Positions 17,566-25,606 of a DNA stretch of 64,000 nt are shown piece after piece. Location of the stretch: positions 62,001 to 126,000 of the forward strand of contig JABCZG010000013.1 of NCBI GenBank assembly GCA_013289835.1, in the 5' to 3' direction. The stretch comes from Acidobacteriota bacterium. Its GTDB lineage: Bacteria; Acidobacteriota; Terriglobia; Acidiferrales; UBA7541. Below the pieces are notes generated by a model. That model did not search any database. It was given only the letters and a program-made list of their open reading frames with translations, and was not told the origin of the DNA. The position numbers and the translations under genes are program-made. Each line of letters starts with the position of its first letter. Positions within the stretch are counted from its first letter, which is position 1.

Positions 17566-18036
17566 ATGACGCCAGCCCAGCGAGAACTTCTGCAGGAATT
17601 TGAAAGTTTTGCCCAGACTGCTCCGACGGCGCAGGCCGTGATGGAGAAAATGGTCAACCAGCTGCACGAGAAGATGACGCGCTACAACTGGGTGGGTTTT
17701 TATCTGGTGGATCCCGCGGATTCCAACTACTTGATCGTCGGACCGTACAAGGGGAGCTTTACGCCCAACGTACGCATTCCGCTTAGCAGCGGCTTGTGCG
17801 GAGCGGCAGCCGCCAGCGGGAAAGTGGTGGTAGTGCAGGATGTCACGAAAGATCCGAGGTATCTGGCGGGGTCATCGCTGGTGAAGTCGGAAATGGTAGT
17901 GCCGATTTTTGCGAACAAGAAGCTGGCCGGGGAGCTGGATGCGGAGAGCTATTTCGCGGACACGTTTACGAATGCGGAGCAGGAGTTTGTGGAGGCGTGC
18001 GCGGGGGTGGTGGCGAAGTACATGGAGAAGAGATAG
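17566..18036 (+). CDS. GAF domain protein (fRMsr-like, catalytic Cys missing)
   Basis: A 156-residue soluble protein made of one GAF domain: NWVGFYLVD near residue 43, then GPYKGSF, VRIPLSSGLCGAAA, VVVVQDV and SEMVVPIF, DAES, and a closing helix. This order matches the free methionine-(R)-sulfoxide reductase (YebR) family. The first active-site region keeps a Cys (GLCGAA), but the later position that holds the catalytic Cys in that family (HIACD) reads RYLAGSS here. So it is probably a ligand-binding GAF protein, not an active reductase. ATG at 17566 has GAGG upstream and matches the family start. Confidence 0.8.
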   Translation: MTPAQRELLQEFESFAQTAPTAQAVMEKMVNQLHEKMTRYNWVGFYLVDPADSNYLIVGPYKGSFTPNVRIPLSSGLCGAAAASGKVVVVQDVTKDPRYLAGSSLVKSEMVVPIFANKKLAGELDAESYFADTFTNAEQEFVEACAGVVAKYMEKR

Positions 18037-18102
18037 CGACGGAAAATCGAAATTGGAAGAGTGAAAATGAAAATTCGCCGCAAGACGTCGATGGCAAAAA
18101 AT

Positions 18103-18130
18103 GAGGGCGTCCACCGCGGTGGACGCCCTC
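18103..18130. repeat. Perfect 28-bp palindrome
   Basis: The 28 bases read identically on both strands, centred on CCGCGG. It lies 66 bp after the GAF gene. A run of A's (18096-18101) to its left means it would act as a terminator for minus-strand transcripts; for plus-strand transcripts it is a strong hairpin without a T-run. It could be a terminator or a protein-binding site. Confidence 0.6.
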
Positions 18131-18139
18131 TAAACTAAA

Positions 18140-18566
18140 CCGTAAGAGTTTCTCACTTTGCCGATTCCCTCTGGCTACGCGACCAGCCGTGAAGCTTGCC
18201 GCGCCTTCCAAAGAGAACCTAGAAAGTAATTCACTTCGCCGATCCCTCTGGCTACGCCACCAGCCGTGAGGCTTGCCGCGCCTCCCAAAGGGAACCTAGA
18301 AAGTTTCTCACTTTGCTGATCCCCTTTGGCTGCGCGAAATGCCGTGAGGCCTGTCGCGCCTTCCAAACGGAACCAACAGAGCTACTCACCTTGCCGATTC
18401 CATCTGGGGACGCAACCCGCCGTGAGGCTTGTCGCGCCTTCTCAGTGGAACCTTCAAGGCTTCGAGCTTTGCAGTTCAAGTTCGCGGCGCAACCGCTGTT
18501 AGGCTTGCTGCGCCTTCTAAACTGAGCCGTAAAGTTCTTACGCTTCCCGGTTCAATCTGGTGCGGA
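18140..18566. repeat. Tandem array of 77-78 bp palindromic repeats
   Basis: Five full units start at 18140, 18218, 18295, 18373 and 18451, and a partial unit at 18527. Spacing is 76-78 bp. Each unit has a core GCCGTGAGGCTTG(C/T)CGCGCC and flanking CCCTYTGG...CCAAAGGG that can pair as an imperfect long hairpin. Copies 2 and 3 are most alike and the last two are more diverged. No conserved reading frame spans all the units, because the 76- and 77-bp spacings shift it. It looks like a REP/BIME-type array or a satellite, not a CRISPR array (repeat too long, no spacers). Confidence 0.8.
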
Positions 18567-18915
18567 AGATAAATCTTCCTGTTTTCTGCGTCAATCGAAA
18601 AGTGAATGAAACACTGTGCAAATCTGTGGACGATTGTGCAAAATTCTTGCACGCGTGACCGCGTTGAGAAGCGAAAATCAAACGCAAAATCAAATTTTCC
18701 AATCGTAAGACCGCAGTTCGGCGGGAGCGGAAAGTGAACTGTTGAAGGAACTCGTACTATTGCCTCCGGATAACGCAGTTGCTACATTGTGCGAGCCAAG
18801 TTCTCAACCTCTAAAGACCCGACCGGTCGCAATCTTCCGCGTCGCGCAAGCGCTTTCGAAACGATGTGCGCGCCGAGATTTCCGGTAGCGGCCTTGCTGT
18901 GCAATGGAGGTTCCC
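18567..18915. other. Intergenic region upstream of the beta-helix gene
   Basis: About 350 bp without a gene. It includes a small perfect inverted repeat GTGCAA-AATTC-TTGCAC (18636-18652). A GGAGGT at 18907 is the ribosome-binding site of the next gene. Confidence 0.4.
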
Positions 18916-20106
18916 ATGAAAGCCAACTTTTCAACGGTTAGCAAGATTTCGTTGCTGTTCGCGCTGGCGTTGCTTCTGTCTTGCCTGGTCAGTCCTGCGA
19001 GCGGAGCGCGGCTGGTGGTGAGTAACAACAAGGCGGAATGTCCGAATGCTGGTTTCACGCGCATTCAAGACGCCATTAATGCGGCTTCACCGGGCGATCA
19101 GATCCATATTTGCAAGGGCACCTATGTGGAGCAGCTTTCCATCCCGAAAGCGCTGGACATTGACGCGGACAGCGGAGCGGTGTTGATGCCCAATGCTATG
19201 CTGCAGAACACTACAAGCCTGTTCGATGGAACGCCGATCGCCACGGCTATTCTCGTTGCAAATACTACGGGTGTTTCGATCAGTGGGTTGACAGTGGATG
19301 GTGCGAATAGCGGCGTGTCGGAGTGTTCGCCGGACCTGGAAGGAATAACTTTCCAAAACGCATCGGGAAGAGTCGAGAGAGCGGCAATTCGGAACTTCAA
19401 GCTGGGCGCGGGATTGGGAGGCTGTCAATCCGGGACGGGATTTTTTGTGCAGAGCGGCGGAGGCAAAGTCTCAAGAGTGGAAATCGAAGACTGCACGATT
19501 CACGATTTTCAAAAGAACGGAATTACCGCGAATGAGATTGGCACTACGGCGATCATTCGGCGGAACGTCGTTACGGGAATCGGGCCGACTCCGGCGATCG
19601 CGCAAAACGGCATTCAAATCGGATTTGGCGCCGGGGGAGCGATTGCAAAAAATGTGGTGACAAACAACGTGTATTCCGCGTGCAGCGCGGTGGCAGCCTG
19701 CACAGCCGTGGCGACAAATATTCTCGTCACGCAATCCGATGGCGTGGAGGTCTCCGGGAATCGGGCAGGGATTAGCCAGGTGGCCATCTTCGTGGATGGA
19801 AATGGTGCGGCAGTCGAACGAAATGAGACTTTTGCGGCGAGCGTGTTCGATGGCATTCGCGTGGAAGGCAATCAGGCGCAGGTCCGGCGCAACCGCGTAT
19901 TTAACGGGGCCGAATCCGGCATTTTCGTGATGGGAAACAACAACGTGCTGGAAGACAACGTCATCACGGAGGCGGCAATCGGCATTCTCAAGGAGACCGG
20001 GTCCACAGGGAATGTGATTGCCATGAATCGTTTCTTCGACACTCCCATCGCGGTGCAGGATCCTGGGCCGGCGAGGCTGGCGAAAATGATTCAACCACAA
20101 CGCTAA
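18916..20106 (+). CDS. Secreted right-handed beta-helix (NosD/pectate-lyase-like) protein
   Basis: A 396-residue exported protein. Residues 1-30 are a signal peptide. The mature part begins with the motif of parallel beta-helix proteins (FTRIQDAINAASPGDQIHICKGTY, giving the first coil), followed by about eight repeating coils of 20-25 residues with Ile/Val-Gly-Asn turns (VSISGLTVDG, VSRVEIEDCTI, AIIRRNVVTG, VEVSGNRAG, AAVERNETF, AQVRRNRVFNG, NNVLEDNVIT). No catalytic residues are evident, so sugar binding or adhesion is as likely as lyase activity. The ATG at 18916 has GGAGGT six bases upstream; the ATG at 18904 merely overlaps that site. Confidence 0.85.
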   Translation: MKANFSTVSKISLLFALALLLSCLVSPASGARLVVSNNKAECPNAGFTRIQDAINAASPGDQIHICKGTYVEQLSIPKALDIDADSGAVLMPNAMLQNTTSLFDGTPIATAILVANTTGVSISGLTVDGANSGVSECSPDLEGITFQNASGRVERAAIRNFKLGAGLGGCQSGTGFFVQSGGGKVSRVEIEDCTIHDFQKNGITANEIGTTAIIRRNVVTGIGPTPAIAQNGIQIGFGAGGAIAKNVVTNNVYSACSAVAACTAVATNILVTQSDGVEVSGNRAGISQVAIFVDGNGAAVERNETFAASVFDGIRVEGNQAQVRRNRVFNGAESGIFVMGNNNVLEDNVITEAAIGILKETGSTGNVIAMNRFFDTPIAVQDPGPARLAKMIQPQR

Positions 20107-20162
20107 GATGCCGGAAAGAATCTACGCGTCCCCTAGTGATACCTGCCAAAGAAACATGCGGG

Positions 20163-20543
20163 CTACGGGAGCGAGACAACGCAAGGATTCGGGCGTGGGT
20201 TGCGGGATGAAGCGCGGATCCTGTTGATCAGCGCTACAAGGCGGGGGCAGTCCTGGTCGGTGATGGCAGTGAATTTCAGGCCCAGCCCGCCGCCGGCAAT
20301 ATGATATCGCACGACGGCTTCGGCCCTGATCTGGCCTTCTTCTACAAGGAAATCAAGCCTGGCTTTTGCGCCGACGGGAGGCGGGATTGGCGTGGAAACG
20401 AACAGACCGCCCACGCTGAGGTCACAAACGCGGGAAATGTCATGCCTTCCTTCACAGCGCCAAATGACCCAAATATTCTCGGCGGTTTCGGCGCGAGAAA
20501 TCATTCTTCGGGAATAGGACAGTTTTGCAAATGCGGTTGCCAC
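20163..20543 (-). CDS. PilZ domain protein
   Basis: A 126-residue cytoplasmic protein consisting of one PilZ domain. The c-di-GMP motifs are present: RRMISR (the RxxxR arm, about residues 12-17) and DLSVGGLFV about 30 residues later. The start was taken as GTG at 20543, five bases after AAAGGAG; the frame is open to a TTG at 20603. The gene converges on the beta-helix gene. It could control a secreted or surface function through c-di-GMP, but the partner is unknown. Confidence 0.8.
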   Translation of the reverse strand: MATAFAKLSYSRRMISRAETAENIWVIWRCEGRHDISRVCDLSVGGLFVSTPIPPPVGAKARLDFLVEEGQIRAEAVVRYHIAGGGLGLKFTAITDQDCPRLVALINRIRASSRNPRPNPCVVSLP

Positions 20544-20725
20544 GAATCTCCTTTGGCCGTGCGGGCTTGGGCAGGTCCTTCTGAAACGAAGGACTCCACG
20601 CAAGGCTATGGCAGAGGTTAGCTAGAGAACGGGTAACGAACAATCGGGGGAAGACCTTAAATGTCGGGCAGAATTGGCCTGACCGCCCGGGCGGGACAAA
20701 TCGCGCCGCGCCCTCTCAGGGCTTC

Positions 20726-21463
20726 TTAGGGAACGACCGTAATGCTGGTGACCGGATGGATTTCCATCCATTGGGCGTGGAAGGTGTCCTGGACGTAGAC
20801 GCCTAAGATTCGAACGTGAGAGCCGACGGGCGGAAGCTTGACTTGGTTGGTGTAGCCCTGGCAGGCGGATTTCGCGTCGGACTGAGTGACGGTGTATTTG
20901 CAGACAATTTCGAAGACCAGATTCCCGCCTTCATCGCTGATGTTTCCGGCGTTCACTAAATTTTGAAATTCAGGGTCGAGCTTGAGCCAGCCGTGCGTGT
21001 CGCCATCAGGCTCGTGCCGAACTCCGTCGGGCTCTTTGCCGGCAGTGGCGTCCACAAACGTTCCAGTTACGGCGATGCATTGCAGTTTCACGATGAGGCG
21101 TGTGGGATGGTAGACGTGTGCTTCCAAGCTGGAGTCGCAGCCTGTGGCCGGTGGCGGGAGAGGGCCCGGCGGCGAGGGTGGCGTCGGTTTCGGCGGAGCG
21201 TTCGAAACCGTGACAGCTTTTGTGGTGATCCAACCGACTTGATCGTCTTCTGTTCGAACGTGATAGAAACCGCTATCCGATTTTTCATCCACGAGCATTA
21301 CACGCGTGCTCGCGGGGAGATGCTCGAGTACGGGACTGGCGGCAGACGGGTCGCGGCGAAGAATGGCGTTGCGGTTGACGGTGGCGTTTTGCGCGCGGAG
21401 CGAGTAGGGGCACGCGAGGAGAAAGAGAATCCAGAGCAGAAGTTGTCGCCGAGAAACTTTCAT
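20726..21463 (-). CDS. Secreted SH3 domain protein
   Basis: A 245-residue exported protein. A signal peptide (about residues 1-24, LLLWILFLLACPYSLRAQ) is followed by a bacterial SH3 (SH3_3) domain at about 26-85 with the usual ATVNRNAILRRDPSAASPVLEHLPAST and VGWITTKAV. A Pro-rich linker (about 92-106) leads to a C-terminal domain with four cysteines (GCDSSLEA, KLQCIAV, VCKYTV, SACQGYT) of unknown type. SH3_3 domains often bind peptidoglycan. ATG at 21463 has GAGGA upstream. Confidence 0.8.
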   Translation of the reverse strand: MKVSRRQLLLWILFLLACPYSLRAQNATVNRNAILRRDPSAASPVLEHLPASTRVMLVDEKSDSGFYHVRTEDDQVGWITTKAVTVSNAPPKPTPPSPPGPLPPPATGCDSSLEAHVYHPTRLIVKLQCIAVTGTFVDATAGKEPDGVRHEPDGDTHGWLKLDPEFQNLVNAGNISDEGGNLVFEIVCKYTVTQSDAKSACQGYTNQVKLPPVGSHVRILGVYVQDTFHAQWMEIHPVTSITVVP

Positions 21464-21531
21464 TGGTCCTCGCTTTCTTACTTTCGCGAATACGGAACTC
21501 ACGCGATTAGATTCCGATTGCGCGAACCGCG

Positions 21532-22398
21532 TTAGACGTCGCACAGGTCAGCGGCTTCGCGCAGGGAGGTGAGCGGGTCGCGCGCGGGGACGAACTCGTG
21601 GGCGACGAAGCCGTGGAAATTGGTGGCGGCGATGCCGCGCATGACGCCGTCCCATTGGACTTCCTGGGTGCCGTCGAGTTCGTGGCGGCCGGGAACGCCG
21701 CCAGTGTGAAAGTGGCCGATCCACTCGATGTTTTTCTGGATGGTGCGGACGAGATCACCTTCCATGATTTGCATGTGATAGATGTCGAAGAGCAATTTGA
21801 CGCGAGGGGAGTTGACGGCCTGAACGACTTGGACGCCCCAGGCGGTGTGGTCGCACATGTAGTCGTGGTGGTCGACTTTGCTGTTGAGAAGTTCCATGCA
21901 GATGGTGACGCCGTGGTCCTCGGCGATTTTCTTCACGCGATTGAGACCCGCGATGGTGTTTTTGGCGCCTTCGTCGTCGGACATGCCGCCGCGGTTTCCG
22001 GAGAAGGTGATCACGTTCGAAACGCCTGCTTTGGCGGCTAGCGGAATATATTTGCGAAAACCTTCTTCAATTTTGGCGTGATTTTCGAGGCGGTTCATGG
22101 CGCTGGGGATTTCGCCGCCTCCGGCATAGGCCATGCTGCAGATGAGGCCATAGCGGGGCGGAACTTCGTATTCTTCCGGATTCAAGAGATCGATGCCTTG
22201 CAAGCCGATTTGAGCGGCGTAGGCGCAGAGCTTGTCGAGGGGAACTTCGCGATAACACCAGCGAGAGGCGGATTGGCGGATGCGGCCTTTGCGTTTGACC
22301 GGAGCGTCTTGCTGCGACCAGGAAACGGCCGGGAGAGATGCGACGGTGACTCCTGAGATAGCGGTTTTGAGGACGGCGCGGCGGGACAGTTTAGACAT
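21532..22398 (-). CDS. Hydroxypyruvate isomerase-like TIM-barrel protein with Tat signal
   Basis: A 288-residue protein with an N-terminal twin-arginine signal (SRRAVLK, then a hydrophobic stretch) and an AP-endonuclease-2/xylose-isomerase-like TIM barrel. Metal ligands typical of hydroxypyruvate isomerase appear in order: CMELLNSKVDHHDYM, LLFDIYHMQIMEGD and the closing GFVAHEFVP. In cytoplasmic Hyi these bind a divalent ion and interconvert hydroxypyruvate with tartronate semialdehyde. The Tat signal suggests the protein acts in the periplasm and may have a different sugar as substrate. Confidence 0.85.
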   Translation of the reverse strand: MSKLSRRAVLKTAISGVTVASLPAVSWSQQDAPVKRKGRIRQSASRWCYREVPLDKLCAYAAQIGLQGIDLLNPEEYEVPPRYGLICSMAYAGGGEIPSAMNRLENHAKIEEGFRKYIPLAAKAGVSNVITFSGNRGGMSDDEGAKNTIAGLNRVKKIAEDHGVTICMELLNSKVDHHDYMCDHTAWGVQVVQAVNSPRVKLLFDIYHMQIMEGDLVRTIQKNIEWIGHFHTGGVPGRHELDGTQEVQWDGVMRGIAATNFHGFVAHEFVPARDPLTSLREAADLCDV

Positions 22399-22446
22399 AG
22401 CGGACAGGCAGAGTTTACCGGAGAAATTCTGAAGAAGAAGGAGAAA

Positions 22447-23331
22447 TTATTTTTTCGGCGACTTGGATTTTGGGTCGGGCTTGCCCGGATCGGTTTCCGG
22501 GAGGGGCACGCCCCAGATGTCTTTTTCGGCCTGCAGTCCGAAGACGCCCACTTGGTTGGATTCACTGGTGCCCACGTGGCCAATCCAGACAACGCGGAAA
22601 CGTGCGGTGCGCCAGCGGCGGCGGACTTCGATGGTTTGGCCGGGAGTGGTCAGGAAACCGATGCCGTCCAAACGCGCACCATCTTTGCTGAGATCCACGG
22701 TGTAGGCGGTTTGGGCGAAATTGTGGCCCTTGGGATCGGTGCCTTTGACGGTGACACGAAGAGCCTTGGGAACGCGAGGCTTCTTGCGGTTCTTTCGCCA
22801 AAAATCGGAAATGGGCTGTTTGAAGGCAAGACCGACGCGCGTTTCGCGGTCGGAGTACGGGTCAAGATAGGCAACGCGAACTTCCTGCTCCTGGCGGCTG
22901 CCTTTATGGATGAGGAAAGCGGTATCGCCGATTTCGAGCTTGGATTTCAGAATGACGAGGGCGCCGTTGGCGTTGACAACGACCGTTTCAGTGTCCTCGT
23001 GGAACGCGCCGCTGCCTTTGGCGAAGCCATAAATAACGACGGGAACGCGCATGGAGACGCGCTCGCTGGAACGCTGAACTTTTTTGTTGGGAGCGGCCCA
23101 AGTGGGCACGGGGAGCGATGGCGTTTCTTTTTTCCTGGGCTTGATGTCGTCGAGCGGGGCGACTTCGATGACTTCTCTGGGAATGCCGCGCTGGAGGCCG
23201 TGTTCACGGCATTTGAATTCCCAGGATTGGCCGAGGACCTGTTCAAAGGATTCCTCGCGATCCTTGAGCGTGACCCAGGAGTCGCTATCCCCGCGTGGGC
23301 ACGCAAGCCGGACGGCAAAATTTCTAGGCAT
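22447..23331 (-). CDS. Protein with two PilZ-like domains
   Basis: A 294-residue soluble protein. Residues 1-75 are Trp/Cys-containing and unassigned. Residues about 86-180 (RSSERVSMRVPVVIYG) and about 185-275 (RVPKALRVTVKG, AYTVDLSKDGARLDG) each resemble a PilZ domain. The second has a canonical DLSKDGARL motif; the first lacks it (VVVNANGALV). This tandem arrangement suggests one c-di-GMP-binding and one degenerate copy. The start is uncertain: ATG at 23331 has no clear ribosome-binding site, and the frame is open much further upstream in sequence that antisense-overlaps the DM13 genes. It ends with a Lys/Ser/Pro tail. Confidence 0.7.
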   Translation of the reverse strand: MPRNFAVRLACPRGDSDSWVTLKDREESFEQVLGQSWEFKCREHGLQRGIPREVIEVAPLDDIKPRKKETPSLPVPTWAAPNKKVQRSSERVSMRVPVVIYGFAKGSGAFHEDTETVVVNANGALVILKSKLEIGDTAFLIHKGSRQEQEVRVAYLDPYSDRETRVGLAFKQPISDFWRKNRKKPRVPKALRVTVKGTDPKGHNFAQTAYTVDLSKDGARLDGIGFLTTPGQTIEVRRRWRTARFRVVWIGHVGTSESNQVGVFGLQAEKDIWGVPLPETDPGKPDPKSKSPKK

Positions 23332-23550
23332 AGAGAAACCCCACAATTTCCCATCATACCCGTTGGGCAGGGAAGCAGAACGGCGGCCGGGAAGGTTTTC
23401 GTCGAAAAGTAACCGTCCGAGCGGACAGGGGGCGGGCATTCGAATTGGCTTACGGGCTGTAACTTTTGGGGGGTCGGAGACTCGCATGGGTGAACGGGAG
23501 GAGAGCCCAGAGGGGCTCCCCAATATTAAAAAAACAGAGGAGAGATTCGA

Positions 23551-24078
23551 ATGATTCGCACGATCAAGGCAGCTTTGGCATTTGCGGGGTTGGCGGGGGC
23601 GCTTTCGCTTCAGCCGACGCTGCGCGCACAAGACAGCATGAAGCAAGATGACATGAAACACGACGACATGAAGCAAGACAAGATGCAGGACAAGATGCAG
23701 GACGACAAGATGATGCACGACGGCAAGGCCAAGACGCTGGAGACGGGAAAGTTCCATGGCAAAGTGCACAAGACCGAGGGCCGCGCCACGGTCTATCAAG
23801 AAGCGGATGGGAAACTGGTGCTGCGGCTGACCAATTTCAAGACTTCGAACGGGCCGGATGTCCACGTGATCCTGGTGGCCACGAAGGACGCGATGGACGA
23901 TGCCAACTTCCTCAAGGACAACACGGAAAGGATCGAGTTGGGGAAGCTCAAGGGGAATGAAGGCGACCAGAATTATGAGATTCCTGCGGGGACGGATCTG
24001 TCGAAGTATCGGACGGTTTCGATTTACTGCGAGCGGTTTAACGCGAATTTTGGGGCGGCGCCGCTGGAGAAGTTCTAA
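23551..24078 (+). CDS. Secreted DM13 domain protein with Met/Asp/His-rich linker
   Basis: A 175-residue exported protein. Signal peptide about residues 1-26, then a low-complexity linker (about 29-57) of repeated MKQDD / MKHDD / MQDKMQDDK units rich in Met, Asp and His, then a DM13 domain (about 65-175) with the fold landmarks GKFHGKVHKTEGRATVY, LRLTNFKTSNGPDVHVIL and the conserved Cys in VSIYCERF. DM13 is proposed to be an electron-transfer domain. The linker could bind a metal such as copper; that is inference. ATG has GAGGAGAG upstream. The cluster continues with a paralogue, a sigma factor and an anti-sigma factor. Confidence 0.85.
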   Translation: MIRTIKAALAFAGLAGALSLQPTLRAQDSMKQDDMKHDDMKQDKMQDKMQDDKMMHDGKAKTLETGKFHGKVHKTEGRATVYQEADGKLVLRLTNFKTSNGPDVHVILVATKDAMDDANFLKDNTERIELGKLKGNEGDQNYEIPAGTDLSKYRTVSIYCERFNANFGAAPLEKF

Positions 24079-24095
24079 GGAATCGAAAAAGAAGG

Positions 24096-24126
24096 AATCG
24101 GGCAGGTGAAACTGCCCGATTTTTTC
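24096..24126 (+). terminator. Intrinsic terminator between the DM13 genes
   Basis: A 10-bp perfect stem (AATCGGGCAG with CTGCCCGATT) and a 6-base loop are followed by a T-run. It lies after the first DM13 gene and 15 bp before the start of the second, so it may lower expression of the downstream genes without closing the operon. Confidence 0.8.
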
Positions 24127-24140
24127 TTTGGAGAAAAACG

Positions 24141-24650
24141 ATGAATATGAATGCAGGATCGTGGGTGTCGCGTAACAAATGGATTTTTGCGGCGATCGGG
24201 ATTCCCGTGCTGTTGGGCGCATGGTGGGCGTTCCGGCCGGAGAAGCTGTTCATCAACCAGAAAGTGAATGAGGCGGCGCCGGCCGCGCTGAGTTCGGAGC
24301 CCGAAGCGCTTTATACCGGACGGCTGGAAGGGAAAGTTCACCAGACGAGCGGGCGGGCGACGATTTATAAGACCTCGGACGGGAAAATGTACCTGAGGCT
24401 TTCCGATTTCACGACATCGAATGGGCCGGACGTGCATGTGTTGCTGGCGAAGGCGGAGGACAAGACGCTGGTGCAGGAGATTGTGAAAGGGAATTTGGAT
24501 AGCGTGGAGCTTGGAACGTTGAAGGGGAATCAGGGCGATCAGAATTATGATTTGCCAGCGGCGGCGGATTTGAATCAGTATCAGGCGGTGGTGATTTATT
24601 GCGAGAGGTTTCACGCGATTTTTGGAGTGGCGAAGTTGGAGAAGTTTTAG
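24141..24650 (+). CDS. Membrane-anchored DM13 domain protein
   Basis: A 169-residue paralogue of the previous protein (DM13 with TGRLEGKVHQTSGRATIY, LRLSDFTTSNGPDVHVLL, YCERFHAIFG). It lacks the Met/Asp linker. One hydrophobic helix at about residues 14-30 (WIFAAIGIPVLLGAWWAF) anchors it in the membrane, so the DM13 domain would face outward. It is close to the sigma factor gene (56 bp) and may take part in sensing or redox chemistry at the envelope. Confidence 0.85.
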   Translation: MNMNAGSWVSRNKWIFAAIGIPVLLGAWWAFRPEKLFINQKVNEAAPAALSSEPEALYTGRLEGKVHQTSGRATIYKTSDGKMYLRLSDFTTSNGPDVHVLLAKAEDKTLVQEIVKGNLDSVELGTLKGNQGDQNYDLPAAADLNQYQAVVIYCERFHAIFGVAKLEKF

Positions 24651-24706
24651 GGAGCGGTGAAAACTGAAAGGCGCCGGCCTCCGAAGGCGGCCACTGCAAA
24701 GTTATT

Positions 24707-25333
24707 ATGGAAACGAAGGCGACAACCGAGGCTGGACTGATCGCGCGGATTCTTGCGGGGGAGAAAGAACTGTTTCATGAGTTGATCCGGCCTTACGAGC
24801 GGATGGTTTATCTGACGTTACTGGCCATCATGAAGAACGAGGCGGAGGCGGAGGATGCGGCGCAGGAAGCGGTGATCAGTTCGTATCGCCATCTGGGGTC
24901 GTTTCGGGGGGACGCCAAGTTCAGCACGTGGCTGACGACGATTGCGATAAATGAAGGGCGCAAGCGGCTGCGGAAGGCGAAGGCGTCGGCGGAAGACTCG
25001 ATTGAAGAAGAGGTGGAGGGGCAGGAAGGGGACTACACTCCGGCCCCGCTAACAGACTGGCGCGAGGTGCCGCTCGAGGCTTTGGAGCGGAAGGAACTTA
25101 GGGAAGCATTGCGGACGGCGGTGGCGGAGCTTCCCGACCTCTACCGGCACGTATTTATTTTGAGAGACCTGGAAGAACTGAACATCGAGGAAACGGCACA
25201 GGCAATGGGAATCAGTGTTAGTGTGGTGAAAGTGCGGCTACATCGCGCGCGCATCATGCTGCAAAAACGACTTGTGCCATACCTGAAAACGACTGCTCCC
25301 GCACGCAGGGGCTTCTTCGGGAGGGCGCTATGA
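24707..25333 (+). CDS. ECF RNA polymerase sigma factor
   Basis: A 208-residue extracytoplasmic-function sigma factor. Region 2 (about 28-95) has YERMVYLTLLAIMKNEAEAEDAAQEAVISSYRHLGSFRGDAKFSTWL. Region 4 (about 140-195) has LPDLYRHVFILRDLEELNIEETAQAMGISVSVVKVRLHRAR, the helix-turn-helix that reads the -35 element. The linker is acidic. The stop codon overlaps the ATG of the anti-sigma gene (ATGA), so both are cotranslated. The target promoters may include the DM13 genes upstream: GTAACTT-N16-TCGCA at 23459-23486 resembles an ECF promoter. Confidence 0.92.
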   Translation: METKATTEAGLIARILAGEKELFHELIRPYERMVYLTLLAIMKNEAEAEDAAQEAVISSYRHLGSFRGDAKFSTWLTTIAINEGRKRLRKAKASAEDSIEEEVEGQEGDYTPAPLTDWREVPLEALERKELREALRTAVAELPDLYRHVFILRDLEELNIEETAQAMGISVSVVKVRLHRARIMLQKRLVPYLKTTAPARRGFFGRAL

Positions 25334-25590
25334 AACTCGAGTGCAAACACGTCTGGGAGCACATCTCCGAATACATTGACGGCGCGGTGGATGCCAAGTT
25401 GCGAGAAGAGATTGAACGGCACCTGGAACACTGCGAAATTTGCTCGGCGATTCTGGATTCGACCCGGAACATTCTGGTGTTGACGGCGGATGATCGGACG
25501 TTTGAATTGCCGGTTGGATATAGCGAGAGGTTGCATGCGCGGCTGGCGAAGGAGCTAGAGGAAGCGGATAAAGAACCGCGAAAGAAATAG
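25330..25590 (+). CDS. Zinc-finger anti-sigma factor
   Basis: An 86-residue soluble protein with a zf-HC2 (ZAS) motif: HxxxCxxC at residues 31-38 (HLEHCEIC), and a Cys/His at 5-7 that could complete the site. In the family, this domain binds the sigma factor and releases it when the zinc thiols are oxidised or the partner is cleaved. There is no membrane helix, so it would be cytoplasmic. It overlaps the sigma gene by 4 bp. Confidence 0.88.
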   Translation: MKLECKHVWEHISEYIDGAVDAKLREEIERHLEHCEICSAILDSTRNILVLTADDRTFELPVGYSERLHARLAKELEEADKEPRKK

Positions 25591-25606
25591 GTGTGGGAGC
25601 GGAAGG

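Noticed and set aside
18140..18566. Repeat array as CRISPR or as coding repeats
   Set aside because: Units are 77-78 bp, directly adjoining with no unique spacers, no cas genes are near, and the 76-78 bp spacing breaks any reading frame.
22447..24222. Long minus-strand frame of 591 residues through the DM13 genes
   Set aside because: The part beyond 23331 is antisense to two clear DM13 genes and has no domain; only the C-terminal half was kept as the PilZ protein.
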